Source of the DNA: Microterricola viridarii
Lineage (GTDB): Bacteria; Actinomycetota; Actinomycetes; Actinomycetales; Microbacteriaceae
Direction: 5' to 3'
Assembly (NCBI RefSeq): GCF_900104895.1
Contig: NZ_LT629742.1
Coordinates: forward strand, 3,100,001 to 3,164,000
Length of the DNA stretch: 64,000 nucleotides
The notes under the pieces are model-generated. The model ran no database searches. It was not told the DNA's origin and was given only the letters and a program-made list of their open reading frames with translations. A program made the translations under genes and the position numbers. Position 1 is the first letter of the stretch. Each line of letters starts with the position of its first letter. Shown piece after piece: positions 51,521-59,267 of the stretch.

Positions 51521-51672
51521 GCGCCCATGATGCCGGATGACGCCGGCGGGCGCCGCCAACGCTTGACAGCGTGTTGGCCCCGACCTAGGTTCGCCACTGC
51601 CGGGTGTCCCGGGCGGATGCCGCGGCATCCGCCCGTCGCGCCGAACCGGCGGCTCAGAGAGGGAGAAGGACC

Positions 51673-52251
51673 ATGAGGATTGTGAGCCTGGGGATGCAGA
51701 TCACCCTGGACGGTTTTGTCGCCGGGCCGGAGGGCGAACTGGACTGGGCGATGGAGCGGCTCGACGATGAACTGTTCGCCCACCAGGAGGTGCTGATGCA
51801 GGGCTCCGACACGATGCTGCTCGGACGGGTGAACTACCTCGACCAGGCCGCCTACTGGCCGACGGCCACGGAGCCGCTGGCGAAGATCCTGAATGCCCAG
51901 CAGAAGATCGTCTTCTCGACCACGCTGAAGAGCGTGGACTGGGAGAACTCGCGCCTGGCCACGGCGTCGCCGGCCAAGGAGATCGCCGCCCTGCGCGCCG
52001 CGAAGGGGACGGCGATCAGCGTCGCCGGCGGCTCCCGCTTCGCCCAGTCGCTGTTCCGCGAGCACCTGATTGACGAGGTGCGCCTGTACGTGCACCCGAT
52101 CGCGCTCGGCCACGGCATCCCGCTTTTCGCCGAGCAGATCAAGCTCGAGCTGACCGGCACGCGCCGCTTCGCCAACGGCACCCTGCTGAACAGCTACCGC
52201 GACCCGCTCTCCGCGGCGTCCAAGGCGGGCGCGACGACTCCGGCCGACTGA
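51673..52251 (+). CDS. dihydrofolate reductase-like (RibD C-terminal) reductase
   Basis: A 192-residue protein. LGMQITLDGFVAGPEGELDW, then DTMLLGRVNYLDQAAYWP, AISVAGGSRFAQSLFREHLI and VHPIALGHGIPLF give the RibD C-terminal reductase pattern shared by small NADPH-dependent reductases. The substrate is unknown. A strong ribosome site (GAGGGAGAAGG) precedes the ATG; an in-frame start 23 codons upstream lacks one. Confidence 0.87.
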   Translation: MRIVSLGMQITLDGFVAGPEGELDWAMERLDDELFAHQEVLMQGSDTMLLGRVNYLDQAAYWPTATEPLAKILNAQQKIVFSTTLKSVDWENSRLATASPAKEIAALRAAKGTAISVAGGSRFAQSLFREHLIDEVRLYVHPIALGHGIPLFAEQIKLELTGTRRFANGTLLNSYRDPLSAASKAGATTPAD

Positions 52252-52693
52252 GAGTCGAACGGCGCAAGCTCCCTCGAGCCAACGGGAGGGGTGTCTACCC
52301 GCTTCACTCAGCGATGCAGTTCGCAGAGCAACTGACTCTTAACCAGTGGATTCCCGGTTCGCGCAGCGTCGAGAGATCCGAGCCAACGGGAACTCCCCAC
52401 GGCGGATCGAGGGAGCGAGGAACGAGCGACCGAAGCCGCACAGCCACCACGACCAGGCAGGCACCCGGATGTTGGCTTCGGTCGCAAGCTCCCTCGAGCC
52501 AACGGGAACTCCCCACGGCGGCTCGAGGGAGCGAGGAACGAGCGACCGAAGCCGCGCAGCCACCGCGACCAGGCCGGCTCAGGTCGTTGGCTTCGGTCGC
52601 AAGCTCCCTCGAGCCAACGGGAGGAAAGCGAGCCAACGGCGAGGGAAGCGAGCCAACGGCGAGGGGGACGCGGGGCGAGCGTAGGATGCCGAC
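52252..52693. repeat. 442-bp array of REP/BIME-like repeats
   Basis: No gene. Three unit starts with AGCCAACGGGA at 52381, 52497 and 52612 define a period of 115-116 bp. Each unit holds an inverted pair: GGCTTCGGTCG...CTCCCTCGAGCC against GGCTCGAGGGAG...CGACCGAAGCC. The right end degrades into short GCGAGCCAACGGCGAGGG duplications (52627-52660). The next gene starts immediately after, with its -10 box in the last bases. Confidence 0.85.
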
Positions 52694-52996
52694 ATGAACC
52701 AGCCTCCCGGCGACCAGGTTGCGAAGCACGTCCTCGTGCACGGCCTCGTGCAGGGCGTCGGCTTCCGCTACACCGCCCGCGCCGAGGCGGAACGCCTCGG
52801 CGTCGCCGGCTGGGTGCGCAACCGCTCTGACGGCGCCGTCGAGGCCGAGGTCCGCGGCGACGCCGAGGCGGTGGCGCGCATGCTGGACTGGCTTGGTCGC
52901 GGGCCGCTCGGATCCGACGTCTCGTCGATCGAGGTCAGCGACGCACCCGACGCCACGCCGCGGCATCCGTTTGCAGAATTTCGCATCCTTCCGTGA
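52694..52996 (+). CDS. acyP: acylphosphatase
   Basis: A 100-residue enzyme of the usual size. LVHGLVQGVGFRYTARAEAE contains the phosphate loop and catalytic Arg, and VAGWVRNRSDGAVEAEVRGD contains the catalytic Asn. It hydrolyses acyl phosphates. The ATG lies 6 nt after TAGGAT, so the gene is probably leaderless. Confidence 0.93.
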   Translation: MNQPPGDQVAKHVLVHGLVQGVGFRYTARAEAERLGVAGWVRNRSDGAVEAEVRGDAEAVARMLDWLGRGPLGSDVSSIEVSDAPDATPRHPFAEFRILP

Positions 52997-53052
52997 TGCG
53001 GCGCTCAGCGCGCGCTCGGCGATTGCCCAGCAACCGGATTTAGCCTGATCGC

Positions 53053-53205
53053 ATGACCCAGGAAATGTGGTGGATCCTCCTGTCGGCATCCGGGCTTCTC
53101 GTGCCCATGCTGCTCGGCCTCGTCGCCCCCAGACGCCGCGCCGTTCCGGTGCGGGTCGCGCGTCAGGCCGACGCCCGCCGCGACGCCGACAGCTTCTCCC
53201 GCTAG
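53053..53205 (+). CDS. 50-residue membrane miniprotein
   Basis: A short reading frame encoding MTQEMWWILLSASGLLVPML, then LGLVAPRRRAVPVRVARQAD and ARRDADSFSR. One N-terminal membrane helix precedes a basic cytosolic tail. The ATG lies 6 nt after a -10-like TAGCCT, exactly as for confirmed genes around it, and the frame fills the gap between acyP and recQ. I do not recognise a family. Coding status is inferred from promoter fit and the clean helix-plus-basic-tail design. Confidence 0.6.
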   Translation: MTQEMWWILLSASGLLVPMLLGLVAPRRRAVPVRVARQADARRDADSFSR

Positions 53206-53277
53206 CTCCGCCTTCTTCGGCCGCGCGCTTTGCTGTGTGCGGGGCACGATGTCAGCGACGTCTGTCAGGCTGTAGCC

Positions 53278-55581
53278 GTGAACAACATGCAGAACGCAGA
53301 CGTGCAAGACACAGACGTGCAGAACGCCGTGCAGAACGCCGAGCAGCCCGCCGCCGCCTACTCCCCCGACTCTGGTGCCGGCGGCATCCGCCCCGCCGCC
53401 CTCGCAGCGCTGCGCGCCCTCGTCGGCCGGCCCGACGCCGACTTCCACGACGGGCAGTTCGAGGCGATCCAGGCCCTCGTCGCCGAGCGCCGCCGCGCCC
53501 TCGTCGTGCAGCGCACCGGCTGGGGCAAGTCCGCGGTCTACTTCGTCGCCACCAAGCTTCTGCGCGACGCCGGAGCCGGCCCCACCATCCTCGTCTCGCC
53601 ATTGCTCGCCCTCATGCGCGACCAGGTCGCCGCCGCCGCCCGCGCCGGGGTGCGCGCCGTCTCGATCAACTCCGCCAACGCCCACGAGTGGGGCGCCGTG
53701 CTCGAGCAACTGCGCGCCGACGAGGTCGACGTGCTGCTCGTCTCCCCCGAGCGCCTGAACAACCCGCGCTTCCGCGACGAGCAGCTGCCCGCGCTGATCG
53801 ACCGGGTCGGCCTGCTCGTCGTCGACGAGGCGCACTGCATCAGCGACTGGGGCCACGACTTCCGCCCCGACTACCGGCGCCTGCGCGAGCTGATCGCCGA
53901 GATGCCGGCCGGCGTGCCCGTGCTCGCGACGACGGCGACCGCCAACAGCCGAGTGGTGACGGATGTCGCCGAGCAGCTCTCCGTGGCCGCCTCGCACGGC
54001 GACCCGGCCGACGCCGCCCCGGTGCTCACCATCCGCGGCCCGCTCGCCCGCGCCTCGCTGCGCCTCGGCGTGCTGCGCCTGCCCGACGCGAAGGCGCGCC
54101 TGGCCTGGCTGCTCAGTCACCTGGCCGAGTTGCCCGGCAGCGGCATCATCTACTCGCTGACCGTCGCCGCCGCCGAGGACACCGCTCGGCTGCTGCGTGA
54201 GGCCGGCCACGCCGTCTACGCCTACACCGGGCAGACCGACACCGACGAGCGGGAGGCGCTCGAGGGCCAGCTCAAGCGCAATGAGCTCAAGGCGCTCGTC
54301 GCCACCAGCGCGCTCGGCATGGGCTTCGACAAGCCCGACCTCGGCTTCGTGCTGCACCTCGGCGCGCCCTCCTCCCCCGTCGCCTACTACCAGCAGGTCG
54401 GCCGCGCCGGCCGCGCCACCGACAACGCCGACGTTCTGTTGCTGCCCGGCATCGAGGACGAAGCTATCTGGACGTACTTCGCCACCTCATCCATGCCCGA
54501 CGAGGAGAAGGCTCAGGCCGTGTTGACCGCGCTCGCGCAGAGCGAGCGGCCCCTCTCCACCCCGGCACTGGAGTCGATCGTCGACCTGCGCCGCTCCCGG
54601 CTGGAACTGCTGCTCAAGGTGCTCGACGTCGACGGCGCCGTGCGCCGGGTGCAGGGCGGCTGGAGCTCCACCGGGCAGCCGTGGGTCTACGACCGGGAGC
54701 GCTATGCCCGCATCGCCGCCGAGCGCGTCGCCGAGCAGCGCTCCATGATCGAGTACGAGCGCACCACGGAGTGCCGGATGGCGTTCCTGCAGCGTGCCCT
54801 CGACGACGACACCGCGGTGCCGTGCGGGCGCTGCGACAACTGTGCGGGAATTTGGTACCCGGCTGATGTGGCCGCGGATGCCGCGGCCAGCGCCAGCGCT
54901 TCCCTCGATCGGGTCGGCGTGGCCATCGAGCCGCGTGCCCAGTGGCCCACCGGGGTGGCCTCGCTCGGCGTGCCGGTGAAGGGCAACATCCCGCCCGGCG
55001 AGCGGCTGGAGCCCGGCCGGGCGCTGGCCCGGCTGAGCGACCTCGGCTGGGGCGGCCCGCTGCGGGCGATCTTCGCCCCGAGCGCCGCCGAGCAGGAGGC
55101 GTTTCGACAGGCTCAACCAGCGGGAGAGTATGACTCCCCCCACGGTGCCAACCCGAGCGACGCTCCGGCGACCCCGGCGCTGCTGCAGGCCTGTGTGCGG
55201 GTGCTCGCCGAGTGGGGCTGGGAGGAGCGCCCGGCTGCGGTCGTCGCGATGCCGTCGCGTCGGCATCCGCAGCTCGTCGGCTCAGTGGCGCAGGCCATCT
55301 CGGAGCGCGGCAGACTGCCGCTGCTCGGCACCCTGGACTGGGCCAACGGGGGCCCGACCGGGGGCTCCGGCGGCAACAGCGCCTACCGGCTCTCCAACGT
55401 CTGGGACCGTTTCGCCGTCGGACCTGAGCTCGCCGCCGCACTGGAACAGTACGCCGGCCGCCCCATCCTGCTCGTTGACGACATCGCCGACAGCCGGTGG
55501 ACCCTGACCATTGCCGGCCGGCTGCTGCGTCAGCACGGAGCCGGCGCGGTGCTGCCGTTCACCCTGGCACTGCAGGCCTGA
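53278..55581 (+). CDS. recQ: RecQ-family DNA helicase with phosphoribosyltransferase-like C-terminus
   Basis: A 767-residue protein. The helicase core (about 40-390) has VVQRTGWGKSAVYF (motif I), VVDEAHCISDWGHDFRPDYR (motif II), ATTATAN (III) and YYQQVGRAGR (VI). The zinc element is CRMAFLQRALDDD...CGRCDNC near residue 520. Instead of an HRDC domain, the last 150 residues end in PILLVDDIADSRWTLTIAGR, like the PRPP-binding loop of phosphoribosyltransferases. It unwinds recombination intermediates; the second domain may bind nucleotides. GTG is chosen because CAGGCT lies 6 nt upstream. A REP fragment is embedded at 55099-55151. Confidence 0.88.
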   Translation: MNNMQNADVQDTDVQNAVQNAEQPAAAYSPDSGAGGIRPAALAALRALVGRPDADFHDGQFEAIQALVAERRRALVVQRTGWGKSAVYFVATKLLRDAGAGPTILVSPLLALMRDQVAAAARAGVRAVSINSANAHEWGAVLEQLRADEVDVLLVSPERLNNPRFRDEQLPALIDRVGLLVVDEAHCISDWGHDFRPDYRRLRELIAEMPAGVPVLATTATANSRVVTDVAEQLSVAASHGDPADAAPVLTIRGPLARASLRLGVLRLPDAKARLAWLLSHLAELPGSGIIYSLTVAAAEDTARLLREAGHAVYAYTGQTDTDEREALEGQLKRNELKALVATSALGMGFDKPDLGFVLHLGAPSSPVAYYQQVGRAGRATDNADVLLLPGIEDEAIWTYFATSSMPDEEKAQAVLTALAQSERPLSTPALESIVDLRRSRLELLLKVLDVDGAVRRVQGGWSSTGQPWVYDRERYARIAAERVAEQRSMIEYERTTECRMAFLQRALDDDTAVPCGRCDNCAGIWYPADVAADAAASASASLDRVGVAIEPRAQWPTGVASLGVPVKGNIPPGERLEPGRALARLSDLGWGGPLRAIFAPSAAEQEAFRQAQPAGEYDSPHGANPSDAPATPALLQACVRVLAEWGWEERPAAVVAMPSRRHPQLVGSVAQAISERGRLPLLGTLDWANGGPTGGSGGNSAYRLSNVWDRFAVGPELAAALEQYAGRPILLVDDIADSRWTLTIAGRLLRQHGAGAVLPFTLALQA
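55099..55151. repeat. REP fragment inside the recQ reading frame
   Basis: TTTCGACAGGCTCAACCAGC, then GGGAGAGTATGACTCCCCCC, matches the intergenic REP copies near 32133 and 60791 but lies in frame within recQ. It adds about 18 residues (FRQAQPAGEYDSPHG) to the linker before the C-terminal domain. Confidence 0.75.
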
Positions 55582-55871
55582 CCAGGCCGCGCCGCACAGG
55601 GCCAGGCACAGACACAGGCACAGGCACAGGCGGCGCCTAGGCCGTGTCTCGTCATACCCTCGTCCAGAACGCGCTCACCCGGAAGACAGCCAGGTAACGA
55701 TCATGACCGGGCGAACCTGTCGAAGTGAGTGGCGGGATCACACCGCTGGTTCACATCGACGAGAACAGACCAGCCGGGTCGAGGTCCTGCAGGACTCACT
55801 CATCTAGTAGATCTCGGGCACGGGCTCGGCAGTTGACTGGTGGGCGGGTGTTGTTCGACTCGACCGGCGGC
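55582..55871. other. 290-bp intergenic region with a hexamer run
   Basis: No convincing gene. Just after recQ is a short tandem run based on CACAGG (55606-55632). The rest contains scattered REP-like words (GGGCGAACCTGTCGAAGTGA) and lies between the convergent recQ and HNH stops. Confidence 0.5.
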
Positions 55872-57287
55872 CTACTCGACGAGCACGGGCTGGCGCTCGC
55901 GCTGTTCCAGCAGGTCGGCCAGCTGGGTGCGGGACTTCGTCGATCTTCGCCACGGCGTCCCGGCGTCGGTGCGGCCGTTCCGCAGCCAGGGCGGCGGTTT
56001 CACGTGCGGGACGCCGTCGATCATCAGGATCCGCCAGCCGCTCGTCTCGATGGTGCGGTGGTGGAACCAGCAGAGGAGGACCCCGTTGCACACCTCGGTC
56101 TCGCCGCCGTCCCGGTACGCGATGACGTGGTGGATCTCCGACCAGGCCGCGGGGATGGTGCAGCCGGGGATGATGCAGCCGCCGTCGCGGAGGCTGATCG
56201 CCCGCCGCTGCTGCGCGTTGAACACCCGGTCGGTGCTGCTCAAACTGATCAGGCGGCCGTCGTCGTCGATCAACGCATGCTGGAGGCCGCCGGCGCACAC
56301 GAACTGCTCAATCGCCCGCAGGGAGATCGGCGCCTCGCAGCCCTCGATGAACCCGGCGCCGCTGCCGGCGGCGAGGTCGGCCTGCCGCACCGAGACCAGC
56401 ACCGTCGGCGCAGCGCCGCCCATCGTCGGGGCGGCGGCGCTGCGGGCGGCGCCGTCGATCAGGCTCGCGAAGACGTCGTGCCGGGCCTGCGCGGTCGCGC
56501 GGGGGTCCTTCGGCTGGTCCGGGTCGGCGTCGGTGAAGGTGGGCTTCGAGCGCGGGCTCAGGTAGGCGTTCAGCAGGGTCTCGAACTTCGCGTCGATCTC
56601 GGGCAACAGCGCCATCTTGCGGTGGACCAGGCCGTCCCGGGTGAGGCCGCCGCTGATGCCGCGGGCGGCCATGGCCCGTTCTTCGGCCGGGATCGTGCCG
56701 TCCTCGTCGAGGACGCTCTCCCAGACGCGGGCCTGCCCGCGCACCTCGTCCGCCGCGAACGGCAGCGGCGACTCCAGGGTCGGGCCGGTCGCCGCGGCGA
56801 CGAGGGCGGTCTCGGCGTGTTCGACGTTGAGGTCGCCGACCCGGGACCGGATCGGGTCGAGGGTGTCGACGATCGCCAGGGCGCTGTCGTAGCCGAGGAC
56901 GCCGGACCGGAGTGCTGCGGCAGTTTCGGGGAACGCGGCGGGGAGTGTGTCGCCGCTCAAAGCGGTGCGGGGCCTCGTGGCCGCGCCGAGCCGCATCCGC
57001 TGGGTGATCGTGCGCTCGGAGGCGAGCGTGGTCCGGGCGAGGAGCTCGACCCCGTTGCGGCAGCCCTTCCTGGCCGACAGCCGGTCCTCGCCGAGCTCCC
57101 GGCGGGAGCGGAACGCCACCTCCCCGGCCACCCTCAGCCGGAGGGAATCGGCGAGCCGGCCGACGGCCTCGGCCGCCGCGGTGAGCTCGAGCAGGGCGTC
57201 ATCGCGCAGCATCCGCTCATCGGATCCGGCGAGTGCGCGGGCCAGGAGAGACTGTGCCTCCGCCAGCTGCCCCGCCGCGATTCCCAT
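55872..57287 (-). CDS. DUF222/HNH endonuclease-domain protein (13E12 type)
   Basis: A 471-residue protein of the actinobacterial 13E12 family. The N-terminal DUF222 region is helical (about 1-320). The HNH nuclease near residue 380-440 has GCIIPGCTIPAAWSEIHHVI, then DGGETEVCNGVLLCWFHHRT, with the expected His-Asn-His and four Cys zinc ligands. These multicopy genes are suspected selfish or recombination-linked nucleases; no role is proven. TAGAAT lies 6 nt and AGGAG 4 nt before the ATG. A DnaA-box-like 12-mer lies 50 nt upstream. Confidence 0.9.
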   Translation of the reverse strand: MGIAAGQLAEAQSLLARALAGSDERMLRDDALLELTAAAEAVGRLADSLRLRVAGEVAFRSRRELGEDRLSARKGCRNGVELLARTTLASERTITQRMRLGAATRPRTALSGDTLPAAFPETAAALRSGVLGYDSALAIVDTLDPIRSRVGDLNVEHAETALVAAATGPTLESPLPFAADEVRGQARVWESVLDEDGTIPAEERAMAARGISGGLTRDGLVHRKMALLPEIDAKFETLLNAYLSPRSKPTFTDADPDQPKDPRATAQARHDVFASLIDGAARSAAAPTMGGAAPTVLVSVRQADLAAGSGAGFIEGCEAPISLRAIEQFVCAGGLQHALIDDDGRLISLSSTDRVFNAQQRRAISLRDGGCIIPGCTIPAAWSEIHHVIAYRDGGETEVCNGVLLCWFHHRTIETSGWRILMIDGVPHVKPPPWLRNGRTDAGTPWRRSTKSRTQLADLLEQRERQPVLVE

Positions 57288-57336
57288 GCTCCTATTCTAC
57301 GGCGGAAAGCAAGGGTTTGACGAAGAAAATCCCTGA

Positions 57337-57345
57337 TGTGGATAA
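57337..57345 (+). other. DnaA-box-like 9-mer upstream of the HNH gene
   Basis: TGTGGATAA, extended to TGTGGATAACTT, is identical to the 12-mer at 29383-29394 upstream of the other nuclease-fold gene. Relative to the gene it is in the opposite orientation from that copy. Confidence 0.5.
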
Positions 57346-58083
57346 CTTTCCGCGGAATGTCGGTGGGCTGCGGTAGCGTCGGAAGTGGCGCCGCGTTCGG
57401 GCTGGAAACCGGGCTTCGGTCGCTCGTTCCTCGCTCCCTCAGCCGACGTGGGGAGAGAAGCTCAGCCGACGTGGAGACGGAAGCCCAGCCGACGTGGGGG
57501 TCGGAGCCCAGCCGACTTGGGGGTTGGAGCCCAGCCGACTTGGGGGTTGGAGCCCAGCCGACTTGGGGAGAGGAGCCCGGCCGACGCGTGGAGAGAAGGC
57601 GGGGCGCTGCACGCCGGCTGGAGGGAGCGCCAGCGACCGAAGCCCCGACATCGCGTGAGACTGGCTGTGTATCGAAAGGCACAACCAGCGGAGCCCACCC
57701 GGGGTGGTCGGTCGGAAACCGGGCTTCGGTCGCTCGTTCCTCGCTCCCTCAGCCGACGTGGGGAGAGGGAAGCCGACGTGAGGAGAGGTGCCCAGCCCAC
57801 GTGAGGAGAGGGGGCCGGTCGACGTGGGGAGAAGGAAGCCGACGCTGGGAGAGGGGGCCGGTCGACGTGGGGAGCAGCCGACGTGGGGAGAAGTCGACGC
57901 GGGGAGAAGTCGACGTGGGGAGAAGTCGACGCGGGGAGAAGTCGACGCGGGGAGAAGTCGACGCGGGGAGAAGGAAGCCGACGTGGGGACAGGCTCAACC
58001 GGCGGGGCAGGTTCGCTTGGTCCCGGCGGCGGGGCTCACGGGGCCGACGGGAGTGCCGGGACTGACCGCTGAGAGAAAACCGG
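57346..58083. repeat. satellite-like repeat region downstream of the NmrA-like gene
   Basis: No gene is accepted here. A 54-bp exact direct repeat occurs at 57404-57457 and 57714-57767 (starts GGAAACCGGGCTTCGGTCGC). Between them a 23-bp unit (GGAGCCCAGCCGACTTGGGG plus GTT) repeats about three times at 57500-57570. From 57775 on, variants of CCGACGTGGGGAGA accumulate, ending in five perfect 16-bp units GTCGACGYGGGGAGAA at 57893-57972. REP words (GGCTCAACCGGCGGGG) close the array. Confidence 0.85.
57893..57972 (+). repeat. five tandem 16-bp units
   Basis: Units start at 57893, 57909, 57925, 57941 and 57957. They are identical except for C or T at position 8 of GTCGACGYGGGGAGAA. This is a perfect minisatellite likely to vary in copy number between strains. 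Confidence 0.95.
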
Positions 58084-58938
58084 CTAGGCCGACGCGGGCG
58101 GGAACAGGTCTGCGAGGCCGCGCGCCGGGTGCCCGGTGAGCCGGCGCACGTCGTTGCTCACCGCGGCCAGAGAACCGTCGGCGATGGCCGTGTATGTACT
58201 CACCCAGGCGTCCAGCTGCCACTGCTCCACCCCGTAGTGGGCGCGGGAGGCATAGGCCTCCTCGACCGTCTCGTTGTGGAACGTCAGCCCTGTCGCGGCC
58301 GCGATCTCGTCGAGGGTGAGCGCCTCCGGCCCGGTGAGCGAGTACGTCGCGTCCAGGTGGGACGGCAGGTCGCGGATGACGGCGACGGCGGCATCCGCGA
58401 CATCGGCCCGCGCCACCGCGGCGACCCGCCCCTGCCCGGCCGGGCCGCGGATCACGCCGTTCTCGTCGGCGAAGTGCGGCAGCAGGTCGAGGTAGAGGTT
58501 GTCGCGGAGGAAGGTGAAGCGCATGCCGCTGGCCCGAATGACCTCCTCCGTGTAGGCGTGGTCCTGTGCGAGGGTGAAGGTCGCCCCCGGATCGGCCCCG
58601 ACGAACGAGGTGTAGACGATGTGCGGCACGCCGGCGTTCGTGGCGGCCCGCACGAAGTGGCGGTGCTGGTCGCGCCGGTCCGCAGACTCGGTGGCCGACA
58701 CCATGAAGACGACGTCGAGCTCGCCGAGGTCGACGGCCGTGACCGAGTCGTAGGAGGCCTGGACCACCTCGATCGCCGAGAGCACGTCGCCGTTGGCGAC
58801 CCCGTCGAGGCTCGGCAGCCTGGCCGGGTCACGCGTGATGAGCCGGAGTGTCTGGTCTGGCACCGGCCCCGCAACCAGGGCTTTGGTGACGAGACCGCCG
58901 ATGTAGCCGGTGGATCCTGTGATGCCGATGCGCGTCAT
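58084..58938 (-). CDS. NmrA-like NAD(P)-binding protein (QorB type)
   Basis: A 284-residue atypical extended SDR. The cofactor motif is IGITGSTGYIGGLVTKAL at residue 4, followed by LRLITRDPARLPSL, VVFMVSATES and HIVYTSFVGADPGATFTLAQ. This is the pattern of NAD(P)H:quinone reductase 2-like and NmrA regulators. Likely a redox enzyme or sensor. TAGAGT lies 6 nt before the ATG. Confidence 0.87.
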   Translation of the reverse strand: MTRIGITGSTGYIGGLVTKALVAGPVPDQTLRLITRDPARLPSLDGVANGDVLSAIEVVQASYDSVTAVDLGELDVVFMVSATESADRRDQHRHFVRAATNAGVPHIVYTSFVGADPGATFTLAQDHAYTEEVIRASGMRFTFLRDNLYLDLLPHFADENGVIRGPAGQGRVAAVARADVADAAVAVIRDLPSHLDATYSLTGPEALTLDEIAAATGLTFHNETVEEAYASRAHYGVEQWQLDAWVSTYTAIADGSLAAVSNDVRRLTGHPARGLADLFPPASA

Positions 58939-59001
58939 GGGGGCACTCTAACGCCGAACCCTGTCAGTGCGAACAGCTCCGCCCGAATCCGGCAGCACGC
59001 G

Positions 59002-59232
59002 TCAGGACGGCGTGCTCAGCTGCCCGGCTTCGGTCTGGGCCCCGGGCAGCTCGTCGACGTAGGGGCCGCGCGGCATGACCACGATCAGCAGCGTGGCTAT
59101 CGGGCCGAGCAGCAGTGAGAGCAGCCACCAGTTGAAGCGGCCGCGCCCCTTCGACTCCGCCAGCCCCGCATTGATGAGCGAGAGGGTGAACCAGATTCCG
59201 CCGCCGCCGAGGCCTTCGATGCTCAGATCCAT
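59002..59232 (-). CDS. small two-segment membrane protein
   Basis: A 76-residue protein of unknown function. A hydrophobic N-terminal part (GGGGIWFTLSLINAGLAESK) and a second helix (FNWWLLSLLLGPIATLLIVV) flank a basic loop, recalling small actinobacterial membrane proteins near superinfection-immunity types. The ATG is supported by CATACT 6 nt upstream; the longer in-frame reading is low-complexity Arg-rich and overlaps the peptidase gene. Confidence 0.65.
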   Translation of the reverse strand: MDLSIEGLGGGGIWFTLSLINAGLAESKGRGRFNWWLLSLLLGPIATLLIVVMPRGPYVDELPGAQTEAGQLSTPS

Positions 59233-59267
59233 GGCGCCAGTATGGCGTGTTGGGTGAGGATCCGGCG

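Noticed and set aside
53260-53277. RecQ starting at the first in-frame codon at 53230
   Set aside because: The GTG at 53278 sits 6 nt after CAGGCT as in neighbouring leaderless genes, and upstream codons lie over the promoter.
55804-56298. A second protein or frameshifted extension beside the HNH gene
   Set aside because: The HNH frame is intact with a normal C-terminus; this frame overlaps it and is Arg/Pro low complexity.
57893-57972. CRISPR-like array
   Set aside because: The 16-bp units are directly adjacent with no spacers, and no cas genes are present.
57336-58139. Overlapping open frames across the satellite region as a repetitive surface protein
   Set aside because: Frames are open in several phases, the unit lengths (16 and 23 bp) are not multiples of three so the reading changes from unit to unit, and no start signals or signal peptide are seen.
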